Notes: generated by a model from the sequence alone, not told the origin. Positions 44,681 through 54,239 are shown, counted from the first letter of the stretch. The stretch: DNA of 64,000 nucleotides from CAZCTO01 sp964501725 (GCA_964501725.1 CAZCTO010000002.1:62001-126000), one strand, 5' to 3'. Numbers and translations: made by a program.

Positions 44681-45139
44681 ATGGACGATTCAGGAGTTAT
44701 CATCCGCTTGGCTGAAAAAGAAGACCTCGATGGTCTGCTACATCTTTGCTCGCAGTTCAGGGACGATCCCGTTCCCAAAATAACACCCGGGCTTCGGAAA
44801 ATGTGGGAAGAAATGCTTGATGCGTCCTATTATCACGTATGGTTGGCAGCGAAAGGTCAAAAGGTGGTTTCCTCGCTGGTTCTTCTGATTATCCCGAATT
44901 TGACACACGGTCAGCGCCCGTATGCTGTCATCGAAAATGTGATCACCGACAAGGAATTAAGAAACCGCGGATATGCCTCGCTGCTTCTTTCCGCCGCGCG
45001 TGAGATGGCACGCGGGAAGGGTTGCTACAAGATTATGTTGATGACCGGCAGCAAAGCAGACAGCACACTCCGGTTTTATGAAAAAGCGGGATACAACCGA
45101 AACGATAAAACCGCTTTCATCCAATGGCTTGATTTATGA
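44681..45139 (+). CDS. GNAT-family acetyltransferase
   Basis: Protein of 152 aa. IIRLAEKEDLDGLLHLCSQF opens the fold; VIENVITDKELRNRGYASLLLSAA contains the acetyl-CoA loop RNRGYA, and FYEKAGYNRNDKTAFIQWL ends it. The start at 44681 follows GGGAGG; an upstream frame of 28 codons is not needed. Substrate unknown. Fourth GNAT gene within 5 kb. Confidence 0.87.
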   Translation: MDDSGVIIRLAEKEDLDGLLHLCSQFRDDPVPKITPGLRKMWEEMLDASYYHVWLAAKGQKVVSSLVLLIIPNLTHGQRPYAVIENVITDKELRNRGYASLLLSAAREMARGKGCYKIMLMTGSKADSTLRFYEKAGYNRNDKTAFIQWLDL

Positions 45140-45299
45140 ATGATCAACGTTGTTTGGCTCAGTCTGCTCCGTCTTTTGACAAAAACAATTGATTCCAACG
45201 CTTTATGATAATATAATAAGTATTAAGCATTGTTTCTATTCTGATGTGGATTGAAAGCGGGCGTCTTTACAGATAGTCAGGATAAAATGTGGGGTTTTC

Positions 45300-47132
45300 A
45301 TGGAACCGAAACAGGGCAAAAGCTTCTTGAATCGATATCTGGACAATACCATCGAAAACATCGGAAAAGAAGAACACGTGAAGGCTAAAGTGGCCTTATA
45401 TCTTGTCGTTTTTCTGTCGATTGCGTTCCTCCACGGCTTGCTTCATAACCCTGAAATCAGCAGCATCCTCTCTCAAGTTCAATCCCTTGCATCAGTCCTG
45501 TTGGTTATTACTGCCGGCGAGATTGGTTATCGGGCTGTTGCAGCGTGTTCTGCGCTTCAAATCACAATGATCGTCTATTACATTATCAGGGCCGGGGATA
45601 CCCGTTCTCTGCCGGGAATTATTATTCCGGCCGCGACAATCCTGATTATTTCCATCATTGTTCTTTTCAGCCGGAGAATTATCAGAGAGAACATGAATGT
45701 TGTCGAGCAGAAAGAAAAGCTCTCTGTGTTGAACTCTGAAATCATTGCGAAGGAAGTCGAAGTCATTCAGCAAAATGAACGCCTGACAGAATACAACCGC
45801 GCGATGAAAGAAAATGAAGAGCGATTGTATCATCTGGTTCACTACGACACGTTAACGGAACTTCCGAATCGGGCTAAAATAATCGATCGTTTAGACTTAC
45901 TAGTCAATCTTCTTTCTCAGAAATCCATGGGTTTTTCACTCCTTTACATTGATCTTGATCATTTTAAAAGAATTAATGATTCCGTAAGCCATAAAGTTGG
46001 CGATATGACTCTTCAGGCAGTGACTGTCAGGCTTCGTAATATCATTCATCCGGACGACATGCTAGGCCGTCTGGCCGGCGATGATTTTGCCGTCATTGTT
46101 CAACGGCAGTTGAAAGAAGAAGAACTTCTGATTTATTCGGAAGGAATAAGACGATCGATTTCAGAGCTCATTACCATAAACGGAAATGAGTTTACGATTA
46201 CCGCAAGTATAGGAATTGCGATGTATCCGAGTGACGGCCATAACGGAATGGATCTGATCCGAAACGCCGAGACCGCAATGTATAAGGCCAAGGAGTTCGG
46301 CCGGAATTCAGTTCAATTTTTTCGAAAAGAGATGCTTGACGATGTCCTTCGCCGGGTTAAGTATGAGAGCGGCCTGCTGATGTCTATTCAAAACAACGAG
46401 ATTTTTCTGGTGTATCAGCCGCAATACCATACCAAAACCAAGAAGCTCAGAGGTTTTGAATCACTTGCGCGCTGGCAGAATGAAAAATACGGATTGGTCA
46501 GCCCGGGACAATTCATTCCCGTCGCCGAAGAGGCCGGATTTATCATTCCCCTGGGTGAATGGATACTGCAGAAAGTTTGCGGAAGAATGAATTATCTTTC
46601 GAGTGTATACGGCAAGGATTTAATCATGTCCGTCAATATTTCTGCCGTACAAATTATGGCACCGGCGTTTGTAAACACCGTAAAGAAAATACTTGCCCAG
46701 ACAAAGTGCAATCCCCGTAATTTGGAATTTGAAGTTACGGAATCGGTCATGATAGCCTCGGTCGAACATGTAGTCAAGGTGCTTAACGAGATCAAAGCGC
46801 TGGGAATCCGAATTGCGTTGGACGATTTCGGAACCGGGTATTCTTCGCTAAGTTATCTTCGCCAGCTTCCGATTGAGACACTTAAGATAGACAAATCTTT
46901 TGTGGACAGTATTTATTCTGAAGGCGTAGAACGCCATATGGTCGGATCGATCATTACGCTGGTTCACGAAATGGATATGCAGGTTGTCGCTGAAGGCGTT
47001 GACGACCCCAGTCAGTTGGAATATCTTGCCAATCATGAATGCGACTTCATTCAGGGATATATCTGGGGCCATCCGCTGACGGAGGACGAAGTAATACTTT
47101 CGCTTCAGACACTCAACAAAGAGACGGTCTGA
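45300..47132 (+). CDS. Membrane GGDEF-EAL cyclic di-GMP protein
   Basis: Protein of 610 aa. About four membrane helices (residues 28-135), a coiled-coil-like linker, a GGDEF domain (YDTLTELPNRAKIIDRL, about 183-345) and an EAL domain (about 355-605). The cyclase motif is degenerate: AGDDF in RLAGDDFAVIV, so this half is probably regulatory. The phosphodiesterase half keeps FESLARW (E of EAL), VNISAVQ, FEVTESV and ALDDFGTGYSSLSYL, so cyclic di-GMP hydrolysis is likely. The ribosome site is weak (TGGGG). Monocistronic. Confidence 0.9.
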   Translation: MEPKQGKSFLNRYLDNTIENIGKEEHVKAKVALYLVVFLSIAFLHGLLHNPEISSILSQVQSLASVLLVITAGEIGYRAVAACSALQITMIVYYIIRAGDTRSLPGIIIPAATILIISIIVLFSRRIIRENMNVVEQKEKLSVLNSEIIAKEVEVIQQNERLTEYNRAMKENEERLYHLVHYDTLTELPNRAKIIDRLDLLVNLLSQKSMGFSLLYIDLDHFKRINDSVSHKVGDMTLQAVTVRLRNIIHPDDMLGRLAGDDFAVIVQRQLKEEELLIYSEGIRRSISELITINGNEFTITASIGIAMYPSDGHNGMDLIRNAETAMYKAKEFGRNSVQFFRKEMLDDVLRRVKYESGLLMSIQNNEIFLVYQPQYHTKTKKLRGFESLARWQNEKYGLVSPGQFIPVAEEAGFIIPLGEWILQKVCGRMNYLSSVYGKDLIMSVNISAVQIMAPAFVNTVKKILAQTKCNPRNLEFEVTESVMIASVEHVVKVLNEIKALGIRIALDDFGTGYSSLSYLRQLPIETLKIDKSFVDSIYSEGVERHMVGSIITLVHEMDMQVVAEGVDDPSQLEYLANHECDFIQGYIWGHPLTEDEVILSLQTLNKETV

Positions 47133-47283
47133 ACCATATAAAAGGATTGAAAACACGAAGTTTCATCAATGTATTTTGTGAAAATTGCCGTTACCCTTTG
47201 ATTTAGAAGGGGATTTATTATATTCTTGACCTATTCAGATAAAATGATTTTTTAAGAAAAAGGTTCCTTCGGAGGTGCTGAAC

Positions 47284-49896
47284 ATGACGATGAAGCTTGC
47301 TTTTTCCACCCTTGGATGTCCGGACTGGACTTGGAGCGAAATATATTCGATGGCTCATGATCTTGGGTATTCAGGGATCGAAATCCGCGGCCTCGGCGAA
47401 GAGATTATAGCTTCGCGCGCAAGACCGTTTTTACCGGAAGAGGTTGATGGGACCATTGCCGCTCTGAGAAAGTTAGATCTGTCGATTCCGTGCTTTTCAT
47501 CGAACTGTGTTCTGTCGTCGCAGGCCGGAGCAGAAGCAGCGGAACAGGAAATCGCTGAGTACATCAATTTGGCGACAAAAACCGGAACACAGTATATTCG
47601 AGTTCTCGCGGATGCGCACCCCGCGCCCGAGGGGGAAGTGAACGATTCTGATATTATCGGAATTCTTAAAAAACTGGCGATTCCCGCGGCTCAAGCGGGC
47701 ATCACGCTTCTGATCGAAACCAACGGCGCTTATGCCGATACAACAAGGCTGAAAAAGCTTCTTGAAGAAGTTGGCAGTGATTCGGTCGCGGCTCTTTGGG
47801 ATGTTCATCACCCGTATCGTTTTTTTGGAGAAGAGCCTTCTGAGACATGGGATAATCTGGGCGCATACATCCGGTATATTCATGTTAAGGATTCGGTTGT
47901 ATCATCTGACGGCAAGGTGTCCTACCGGCTTCCCGGAACGGGCGATGTGCCGCTTATCGGATTATTTTCTGTTCTTCGCGAGAATGGATTCGACGGTTTT
48001 GTGTCCCTGGAATGGGTTAAGAGATGGTCAGTCGAAATTGAGGATGCAGCAGTTGTTTTCCCTCAGTTCGTCCACTTTGTGCGCCGTTGGGAAGCACTGG
48101 AAGAAGCCGGACAGACTCATGAAGAAGCTGAGGCAGAGAAAAAATATGTCCGGATGCCCGAAGTTGAGTTCCAGGAAGGTGTTCCGGCGATCAGTTGCTT
48201 TGTCAGTCGTGAAAACGGTCAGCGCCTTTTCGAGAAGGACACCCTGATTAATATCACATTCAGCCAACTCTTGGATCAGGTAGCGGATACGTTCCCCGAT
48301 CAATGTGCTTTTGCATATACAACCCGTAATTATTCACGCAACTATGCACAGTTTCGCGAAGACGTCGATCGCGTAGCGCGGATGTTCATTGCGATGGGCG
48401 TTAAGAAAGGTGACCACGTGGCCATTTGGGCAACGAATTACCCGCAATGGTTTTTGACTTTCTGGGGAGCTGTTCGCATCGGAGCGGTACTGGTCACGGT
48501 CAATTCCTCCTATAAAATTCACGAGGCAGAGTATCTTCTGCGTCAATCAGATACACATACTCTGGTCATGATCGACGGATATAAAGATTCGAACTATGTT
48601 CAAATTATCAGCGAGATTTGCCCGGAGCTTGCCAAATCAGCACCGGGCACACTGAAGAGCGAGCGTCTCCCGATGCTCAAGAATATAATTACGGTTGATT
48701 CAAAGATGGACGGATGTTATTTCTGGGATGATGCCATGAAGCTTGCTGACAATATACCGGAGAGCATTCTTCGCAAAATGGCAGACGACACCGATCCGGA
48801 TGAGGTTTGCAATATGCAATATACTTCCGGAACAACCGGCTTCCCGAAGGGCGTAATGCTTACACACAACAATGTCATCAACAACGGAAAATGCATCGGC
48901 GATTGCATGGATTTCACAACAGCGGACCGGATTCTGATTCAGGTACCGATGTTCCACTGTTTTGGAATGGTGCTTTCAATGATATCTTCAGTGACTCACG
49001 GAACCACTATGGTTCCGCTCGAATATTTTCAGCCGGCGAAATCGCTTGCCGCTGTGAGTATGCGCAAAATTACGGCGATGAACGGTGTTCCTACTATGTT
49101 TATCGCATTGCTCGAACACGAAGATTTCGGGAAGACTGATTTTTCCCACATGAGAACAGGCATTATGGCCGGCTCCCCGTGCCCGATACCGGTCATGGAG
49201 GCGGTTCTCGATAAGATGAACATGTCGGACATCACGATTGTTTTCGGTCAGACAGAAAGTTCTCCCGGATGCACACAGAGCCGCGCCGGCGACCCGATTG
49301 AGGTTCGTGTGTCCACTGTCGGTAAACCATTGCCCGGAGTCGAGTGCAAAATTGTCGATCCGGTGACCAACGAGGACCTTGCGGATAATGTTCCGGGTGA
49401 ATTTGTTGCCAGAGGATATAACATTATGAAGGGCTATTACAAGATGCCCGAAGCAACCAAAGCCGCAATTGATGAGAATGGCTGGCTCCATACGGGAGAC
49501 CTTGCGCTTCGCACTCCCGAAGGCAACTATAAGATAACCGGACGTATCAAGGATATGATCATCCGCGGCGGAGAAAATATCTATCCGAAGGAAATCGAAG
49601 AATTCCTTTATACTCATCCGAAAGTTCGTGACGTGCAGGTCATCGGAGTTCCGGATAAGACTTACGGCGAAGAAATCATGGCCTGCGTAATTCTCAAAGA
49701 AGGGGTTGAAGTTACTCAGGAAGAACTCAAAGATTTTGTCCGTTCGCACATGGCAAAGCACAAAACGCCAAAGTATATTTCGTTTGTAACCGAATTCCCG
49801 ATGAATGCCGCCGGAAAAATCCTCAAGTACAAGATGCGGGAAACCGCCGTAAAGGAGCTCGGACTTGAAGCCGCAGCCAATATAGAAACAGCCTGA
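47284..49896 (+). CDS. Fusion of sugar-isomerase TIM barrel and acyl-CoA synthetase
   Basis: Single frame of 870 aa with two enzymes. Residues about 3-270 form an AP-endonuclease-2/xylose-isomerase-like barrel (sugar phosphate isomerase/epimerase) with its metal ligands visible: LLIETNG, ALWDVHHPYRFF, IHVKD and SLEWVKRW. After a charged linker (about 270-325), residues 325-860 form an AMP-binding acyl-CoA synthetase with YTSGTTGFPKGVMLTH (near 513), WLHTGDLA, GRIKDMIIRGGENIYPKE and the C-terminal catalytic Lys in NAAGKILKYK. Both halves look active. I do not know the substrate of either; a fatty acid or carboxylated sugar-derived acid is possible. ATG 47284 has GGAGG 8 nt upstream. Confidence 0.88.
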   Translation: MTMKLAFSTLGCPDWTWSEIYSMAHDLGYSGIEIRGLGEEIIASRARPFLPEEVDGTIAALRKLDLSIPCFSSNCVLSSQAGAEAAEQEIAEYINLATKTGTQYIRVLADAHPAPEGEVNDSDIIGILKKLAIPAAQAGITLLIETNGAYADTTRLKKLLEEVGSDSVAALWDVHHPYRFFGEEPSETWDNLGAYIRYIHVKDSVVSSDGKVSYRLPGTGDVPLIGLFSVLRENGFDGFVSLEWVKRWSVEIEDAAVVFPQFVHFVRRWEALEEAGQTHEEAEAEKKYVRMPEVEFQEGVPAISCFVSRENGQRLFEKDTLINITFSQLLDQVADTFPDQCAFAYTTRNYSRNYAQFREDVDRVARMFIAMGVKKGDHVAIWATNYPQWFLTFWGAVRIGAVLVTVNSSYKIHEAEYLLRQSDTHTLVMIDGYKDSNYVQIISEICPELAKSAPGTLKSERLPMLKNIITVDSKMDGCYFWDDAMKLADNIPESILRKMADDTDPDEVCNMQYTSGTTGFPKGVMLTHNNVINNGKCIGDCMDFTTADRILIQVPMFHCFGMVLSMISSVTHGTTMVPLEYFQPAKSLAAVSMRKITAMNGVPTMFIALLEHEDFGKTDFSHMRTGIMAGSPCPIPVMEAVLDKMNMSDITIVFGQTESSPGCTQSRAGDPIEVRVSTVGKPLPGVECKIVDPVTNEDLADNVPGEFVARGYNIMKGYYKMPEATKAAIDENGWLHTGDLALRTPEGNYKITGRIKDMIIRGGENIYPKEIEEFLYTHPKVRDVQVIGVPDKTYGEEIMACVILKEGVEVTQEELKDFVRSHMAKHKTPKYISFVTEFPMNAAGKILKYKMRETAVKELGLEAAANIETA

Positions 49897-49920
49897 ATAA
49901 AGGCGCCCGAGAAAAGTTGA

Positions 49921-49967
49921 AAAGAGCCGATTCAGTGGCGGATTATCCCGTAACCGATCGGCTCTTT
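49921..49967. terminator. Bidirectional terminator between synthetase fusion and vanY genes
   Basis: 11-bp stem AAAGAGCCGAT / ATCGGCTCTTT with a 25-nt loop between convergent genes. Confidence 0.8.
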
Positions 49968-49968
49968 G

Positions 49969-50979
49969 TTATGGCATGACCTGTTCTTTGCCGTAATACT
50001 CTTCAAGTGTCTGACCGCTGTTATAAAGGGTCGTTGCCAGATCCACTCCCACATAGCGGAAGTGCCATGCTTCAAAGTCATATCCGGTGATGTGCCCCTT
50101 TCCGCTCGGATAGCGGAGAATAAAGCCGTATTCATGGGCATGTTCGGCGACCCAGGCACCGGCGGTGGTATTTAAAAAATTGCTGCTGATGGAACTGTCT
50201 TTGTTTTCCTGGATGTCGATGGCAAGACCGACATTATGCTCTGAACGCCCCGGGTATGCGTACTTGGATACCACTCTTTTCATGGTGAACCCGGAAACCC
50301 CGTCGTTCACCTTTTTAATAGCTCCGTTGAACAACGACAGTCGCTGCTTAAAAGTGCTGTAACCGGCATTCAGATAGAGTTTTTCTCCGGTGTCGGTTTC
50401 GCAGGCCTGGCGCATCAAATCCCAGGCTGCGTCCGTTTCCGGACGGAGTTTCTGGTTTTTCGAGGCCTCTGCATCCACGAGCTCCGGTATATAATCCTCT
50501 GAAATCGCATAGTACTTGTTAATCAAAACGGTAATGTCTCCGGGATTCGAGACAATTTCATACTCTACAGTGCGCGGATCGACAAACCCGTCGTACCAGA
50601 CCGGTCCGGTCGGAACCGGTGCCGCAGTCGGTTTGGGTGACGGTGTCGGTGTTGGTGTCGTGCTTTTTGTGGGAACAGGAGTATTCCCGGGAGTCGGTTC
50701 ATTGGATGTAACCGCCGTCGCATCCGATGAGGATGCAGAAACGATTGAAAGGGTTACATCCGAAGTGAGCGAGGTTTCCTGAAATTCAGTGGTTGAAGCG
50801 GACGGGGTTGTCTCCGATTGAAGCGCTGTGATGCTGCGAGGACTGTTGCTTGGCGGAGAATCCAGATAGCTCTTCAGCAAGAATCCACCGGCAATCAAAC
50901 ACGCCGCTATTGCTGTTGGAATCAGAATCCATTGTGCTTTTCGATATGCGAGCCGACGTGTCTTTTTTCTGGAACGCAT
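49969..50979 (-). CDS. VanY-type D-alanyl-D-alanine carboxypeptidase, signal-anchored
   Basis: Protein of 336 aa. Short cytoplasmic basic part, one membrane helix (ILIPTAIAACLIAGGFLL), then a Ser/Thr/Pro linker (TKSTTPTPTPSPKPTAAP) and a peptidase M15B domain (about residues 150-335). Zinc site motifs: SEHNVGLAIDIQ (SxHxxGxAxD) and EAWHFRYVG. It trims the terminal D-Ala of cell-wall stem peptides outside the membrane. Paralogue of the next gene upstream, to which it is adjacent on the same strand. Confidence 0.92.
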   Translation of the reverse strand: MRSRKKTRRLAYRKAQWILIPTAIAACLIAGGFLLKSYLDSPPSNSPRSITALQSETTPSASTTEFQETSLTSDVTLSIVSASSSDATAVTSNEPTPGNTPVPTKSTTPTPTPSPKPTAAPVPTGPVWYDGFVDPRTVEYEIVSNPGDITVLINKYYAISEDYIPELVDAEASKNQKLRPETDAAWDLMRQACETDTGEKLYLNAGYSTFKQRLSLFNGAIKKVNDGVSGFTMKRVVSKYAYPGRSEHNVGLAIDIQENKDSSISSNFLNTTAGAWVAEHAHEYGFILRYPSGKGHITGYDFEAWHFRYVGVDLATTLYNSGQTLEEYYGKEQVMP

Positions 50980-51024
50980 AAGCTATTTCTCCATATCAGC
51001 CTGCACGCAAATTGCTATCCGAAA

Positions 51025-51912
51025 CTACTCGTCTCCGGTTCCGGGCATTATCTGCGCTTTGCCATAATACTCCTCGAGTGTCAGTCCCGATTCGTGAAGT
51101 TCTGTTGCCAGCTCAGGTCCGACATACCGGTAGTGCCATGCTTCGTAACCGTACCCGGTTATATGTCCCTTATCTCTGGGATATCTCAAGATGAAACCAT
51201 ATTCATGCCCATGCTCATTCACCCATTTACCCGCTGTGCTCTCGGCAAACGCATCCCGGATTTCAGGATCAGATGCAATATTGATGTCAAAAGCAAGACC
51301 CAGGCAATGTTCCGAGCGACCTTGATAGGCATTCTTTTCAACAGCTTTCGTAAGTCCGCGGCGCTCGATGGCATGTGAAAAGCTATACGTCTGGCTGGCA
51401 TAGGAGCGATATCCGGATATCAAGTAAAGATTCTCACCGGACTCTTCAAGGCATGCCGCATGCATCGAATCCCAGTCATCCGCAGCTTCGACGCTCACAT
51501 ATTGCCCTGCCGAATGATTTGCCAAAACGAGTTCAGGCACGTAATCTTCCGGCATTGCATAGTATTTATTAATCAGAACGGTAATATCTTCCGGATTGGT
51601 GACCAATTCCGCCCGAACTGTGCGGGGATCCACATACCCGTTGTACCAAACCGGCTCTTCCGTCTGCGGCTCGATATACTGAGGCGCAGGGGTTGGGGTC
51701 GGAGAGGGTGTAGGCGACGGGGTTGGTGTAGGGGTAGGGGAGGGCGTCGGAGTCGGAGAAGGGGTCGGTGTCGGTAAAACAGTTTCCGCGCCGATCACCG
51801 GCGGAACCGGAACCGAAGAGGACACCGTCGTGCCTTGAGCGGAACAAGAAGCTATACATACAGTAAGTGCAAGAAGTATGAGGGGTGATATTGTTTTTTT
51901 AGCAAAAAGCAT
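51025..51912 (-). CDS. VanY-type D-alanyl-D-alanine carboxypeptidase, lipoprotein
   Basis: Protein of 295 aa. Signal peptide with lipobox IASC, a linker made of Pro-Thr/Pro-Ser repeats (PTPTPSPTPTPSPTP and on, coded at about 51690-51780), then the M15B domain with SEHCLGLAFDIN and EAWHYRYVG. Closely similar to the downstream gene from WYDG/WYNGYVDPRTV to the C-terminal LEEYYGK, so the pair arose by tandem duplication with different membrane anchors. GACAGGAG precedes the ATG; the genes are 45 nt apart. Confidence 0.92.
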   Translation of the reverse strand: MLFAKKTISPLILLALTVCIASCSAQGTTVSSSVPVPPVIGAETVLPTPTPSPTPTPSPTPTPTPSPTPSPTPTPAPQYIEPQTEEPVWYNGYVDPRTVRAELVTNPEDITVLINKYYAMPEDYVPELVLANHSAGQYVSVEAADDWDSMHAACLEESGENLYLISGYRSYASQTYSFSHAIERRGLTKAVEKNAYQGRSEHCLGLAFDINIASDPEIRDAFAESTAGKWVNEHGHEYGFILRYPRDKGHITGYGYEAWHYRYVGPELATELHESGLTLEEYYGKAQIMPGTGDE

Positions 51913-52032
51913 TTGAAACTCCTGTCAAACGTTTTATTGATGTCAAATCATCCATCAGTATACTTCAAGTGACCGTTTTTTCCAAGATTGCTTCCCTTGA
52001 CAAGTTTATTGCTTCTATCTATAATCGAGTCA

Positions 52033-52152
52033 ACTTCGGGGCGGGGTGCGATTCCCCACCGGCGGTAAAGCGGCATCATGCCGACGAGCCCGCGAGCGAT
52101 AGCTGAACCGGTTGGATTCCGGTGCCGACGGTATAGTCCGGATGAAAGAAGT
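52033..52152 (+). ncRNA. FMN riboswitch (RFN element)
   Basis: The conserved FMN-aptamer segments are present in order: CTTCGGGGCGGGGTG, GATTCCCCACCGGCGGTA, GCCCGCGAGCG, GGATTCCGGTGCCGACGGT and ATAGTCCGGATGAAAGAAG. P1 is closed by ACTTC/GAAGT. With the terminator at 52195-52223 it should stop ribU transcription when FMN is plentiful. Confidence 0.96.
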
Positions 52153-52194
52153 GATGATGACAGATCGCGTTGCGATTTGATTTTTGCTTATTTT

Positions 52195-52223
52195 ATCTCC
52201 CGGATTTTTCGGGAGATTTTTTT
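52195..52223 (+). terminator. Expression-platform terminator of the FMN riboswitch
   Basis: 8-bp stem ATCTCCCG / CGGGAGAT with a 7-nt loop and a 7-T tail, just before the ribU ribosome binding site. Confidence 0.9.
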
Positions 52224-52244
52224 ATGCAACAGGAGGAATGGGTT

Positions 52245-52886
52245 ATGTCAGAAGAAGGAAATCTATCCATCGAAAAAGGTACCGTCATAGATCAAAAAAC
52301 CAGAAATCGCATTCGAACGCGAAAATTGGCATTCATGGCAATGCTTGCGGCACTGGCATCGGCACTGATGCTCCTGGATACACCGCTGCCGCTTTTGCCT
52401 CCGTCACTTCAATACGATATCAGCGAACTTCCGATTCTGATCGGTGCGTTTGCATTCGGTCCGCTGAGTGCAATTACAATCGAGCTTGTTAAAAATCTTA
52501 TTCACTTGACCATCACTTCAACAGCCGGAGTCGGAGAACTCGCCAATTTCATTGCGGGTGTTTTGTTTGCAGGCACAGCGGGTCTGGTATACCAATTCAT
52601 GCGAAAACGGAGCGGCGCCATTCTGGCAATGATAGTCGGCACGTTAGCGCTGACTATCGGGATGGCTGCACTGAATTATTTTGTTTTCATTGACCTCTTC
52701 ATAAAAACCTTGGTTGCCAAAGGCGCAATGCCCGATACCGGCGCTATGGCAGCTGAAGACAAGATGAAGATGGTTCTGACAGCATATGCGCCATTCAATT
52801 TGTTTAAGGGAATCACGGTATCGCTGGTCACATTCTTTGTCTATAAGCCGATATCGAAATTGATTAACCGACTCGCCGGCGAATAA
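52245..52886 (+). CDS. ribU: Riboflavin ECF transporter S component
   Basis: Substrate-binding membrane subunit of 213 aa of an energy-coupling-factor transporter for riboflavin. About six helices starting at KLAFMAMLAALASALMLLD, with the RibU-like PLLPPSLQYDISELPILIGAFAFGP and LTITSTAGVGELANFIAG. Assignment rests on these and on the FMN riboswitch. The energising EcfA/A'/T proteins are not nearby, as is usual for group II ECF systems. The start at 52245 has AGGAGG 8 nt upstream; ATG 52224 lies in the terminator tail. Confidence 0.93.
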   Translation: MSEEGNLSIEKGTVIDQKTRNRIRTRKLAFMAMLAALASALMLLDTPLPLLPPSLQYDISELPILIGAFAFGPLSAITIELVKNLIHLTITSTAGVGELANFIAGVLFAGTAGLVYQFMRKRSGAILAMIVGTLALTIGMAALNYFVFIDLFIKTLVAKGAMPDTGAMAAEDKMKMVLTAYAPFNLFKGITVSLVTFFVYKPISKLINRLAGE

Positions 52887-52991
52887 AGCAGTTACCGGAA
52901 CGTTCTTCTGTCTGTGAATATTGTGGTATGATTTGGAAGTACAGTTTTACATTAGTGCGCGCCCCATCAGACCGAACGGAAGAAGAGAGTA

Positions 52992-53861
52992 ATGGCAAGA
53001 AAGAGTAAAGCAAACGACCGCGGAGTGGCACGCATTTTTATTGCGGTTCCTGCGGCGTTGCTGCTTCTGATACTGACGGTAACCAGTGAGTTTCTTTTGT
53101 CTCCATATCAGGAGGCCTGGATTGTGGCAGCGTCCGTGCTGATTGCGATACTTTTGTTTGTTTTTACCCGGGACCATCTGGTAATGGCAATGTGTAATTC
53201 GATCGGACTCATGTTCAGCCTTGCTTTTTATTTTTCCGTTGCCATCGAATCCGGCGAAAGGATATCCGACAGTGTATCTTTTGAACTGGCTTTTCGCATC
53301 GGGCTGGTGTGGTTTTGCGTTTTTCTGGTCTCTCTGGTTATCCGCCTTTTTTCGACCGGTAAATGGGATACCCGGAAGAGTAAGGAAAGCTTTCGAAACG
53401 CATTCCATCTGAACAGCCTGTTTTTTCTTGCGGCCTATGTCGGCCTGCTGATCATGCTCTTTGTATCCCAAAGAGGCATTGGGATGTATTCGGATCGCAG
53501 CCTGAACCTGATCCCGTTGCGCGGTGCTTTTGCAGTATATTGGCCTCAAATCGTCGCCGGCAACTTTCAAAACGGCGTGTTCGTTCAGTTTTTCGGGAAC
53601 CTGTTGATTTTCACACCGCTTGGGTTTTATATGCCCGTTTACGCGAAAAGAGTTCCCCGAGTGATCATCATTGCTTTTCCGATCCTTCTTGCGGGACTCA
53701 TTGAAGCGTCTCAGTTTCTTTTAAGAACCGGGAAAAGTGATGTAGATGACTTTTGGATGAATGTTCTCGGATACTGGATTGGAATTATTCTGTTCTGTTT
53801 GCTTGGGCTGATCCGAAGCAAAGTAACCAAGGGCAAAGAAAAGAGTATCGTTCCTGCATAA
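52992..53861 (+). CDS. VanZ-family membrane protein
   Basis: Protein of 289 aa with about eight membrane helices. The C-terminal half carries the VanZ pattern: NLIPLRG, FGNLLIFTPLGFYMP, IEASQFLL and SDVDDFWMNVLGYWIG. VanZ proteins confer low-level teicoplanin resistance in enterococci, but most relatives are of unknown function. The N-terminal half (helices to about residue 120) is additional to the minimal VanZ domain. Monocistronic; GAAGAGAG site before ATG. Confidence 0.85.
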   Translation: MARKSKANDRGVARIFIAVPAALLLLILTVTSEFLLSPYQEAWIVAASVLIAILLFVFTRDHLVMAMCNSIGLMFSLAFYFSVAIESGERISDSVSFELAFRIGLVWFCVFLVSLVIRLFSTGKWDTRKSKESFRNAFHLNSLFFLAAYVGLLIMLFVSQRGIGMYSDRSLNLIPLRGAFAVYWPQIVAGNFQNGVFVQFFGNLLIFTPLGFYMPVYAKRVPRVIIIAFPILLAGLIEASQFLLRTGKSDVDDFWMNVLGYWIGIILFCLLGLIRSKVTKGKEKSIVPA

Positions 53862-53906
53862 ATGCATTTGCGATACTCAATGGATCAAGTTAGTCAGCGC
53901 AGCAGT

Positions 53907-54239
53907 TTACTTGTAATGAAGCACCTTCATCACTCCGCCGGAAAGACGCTCGTACTTTGCGATTTCCTCAGCAGCGTAAGCGCGACCTTTCTCGGAAATC
54001 TTGTAATAACGGCGTCTCCTCTTCAATCCCACGAGAACATCCTCGGATGTTACGAACCCTGCTGCCTCAAGACGGTAGAGTGTCGTATAAAGAGCTCCCT
54101 CGGTAAGTGAAATGTCGTTATCACTGCGGCTTCGAATTAAGCGAACAAACTGATATCCGTACTGATCACCTTCGAGAAGAAGTTTAAGAGCGAGTATTTC
54201 AGTTAAGCCCCTTTTAAGAGTTACTAAAGTATCGTACAT
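53907..54239 (-). CDS. PadR-family transcriptional regulator
   Basis: Winged-helix regulator of 110 aa. TEILALKLLLEGDQYGYQFVRLI and LTEGALYTTLYRLEAAGFVTSE form the PadR DNA-binding domain; RRYYKISEKGRAYAAEEIAKYE is the wing and dimer helix. The effector and targets are unknown, since neighbours are not the usual ABC or membrane partner. GGAGG 7 nt before ATG. The promoter at 54287-54315 contains an 11-bp palindrome that may be its own operator. Confidence 0.9.
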   Translation of the reverse strand: MYDTLVTLKRGLTEILALKLLLEGDQYGYQFVRLIRSRSDNDISLTEGALYTTLYRLEAAGFVTSEDVLVGLKRRRRYYKISEKGRAYAAEEIAKYERLSGGVMKVLHYK

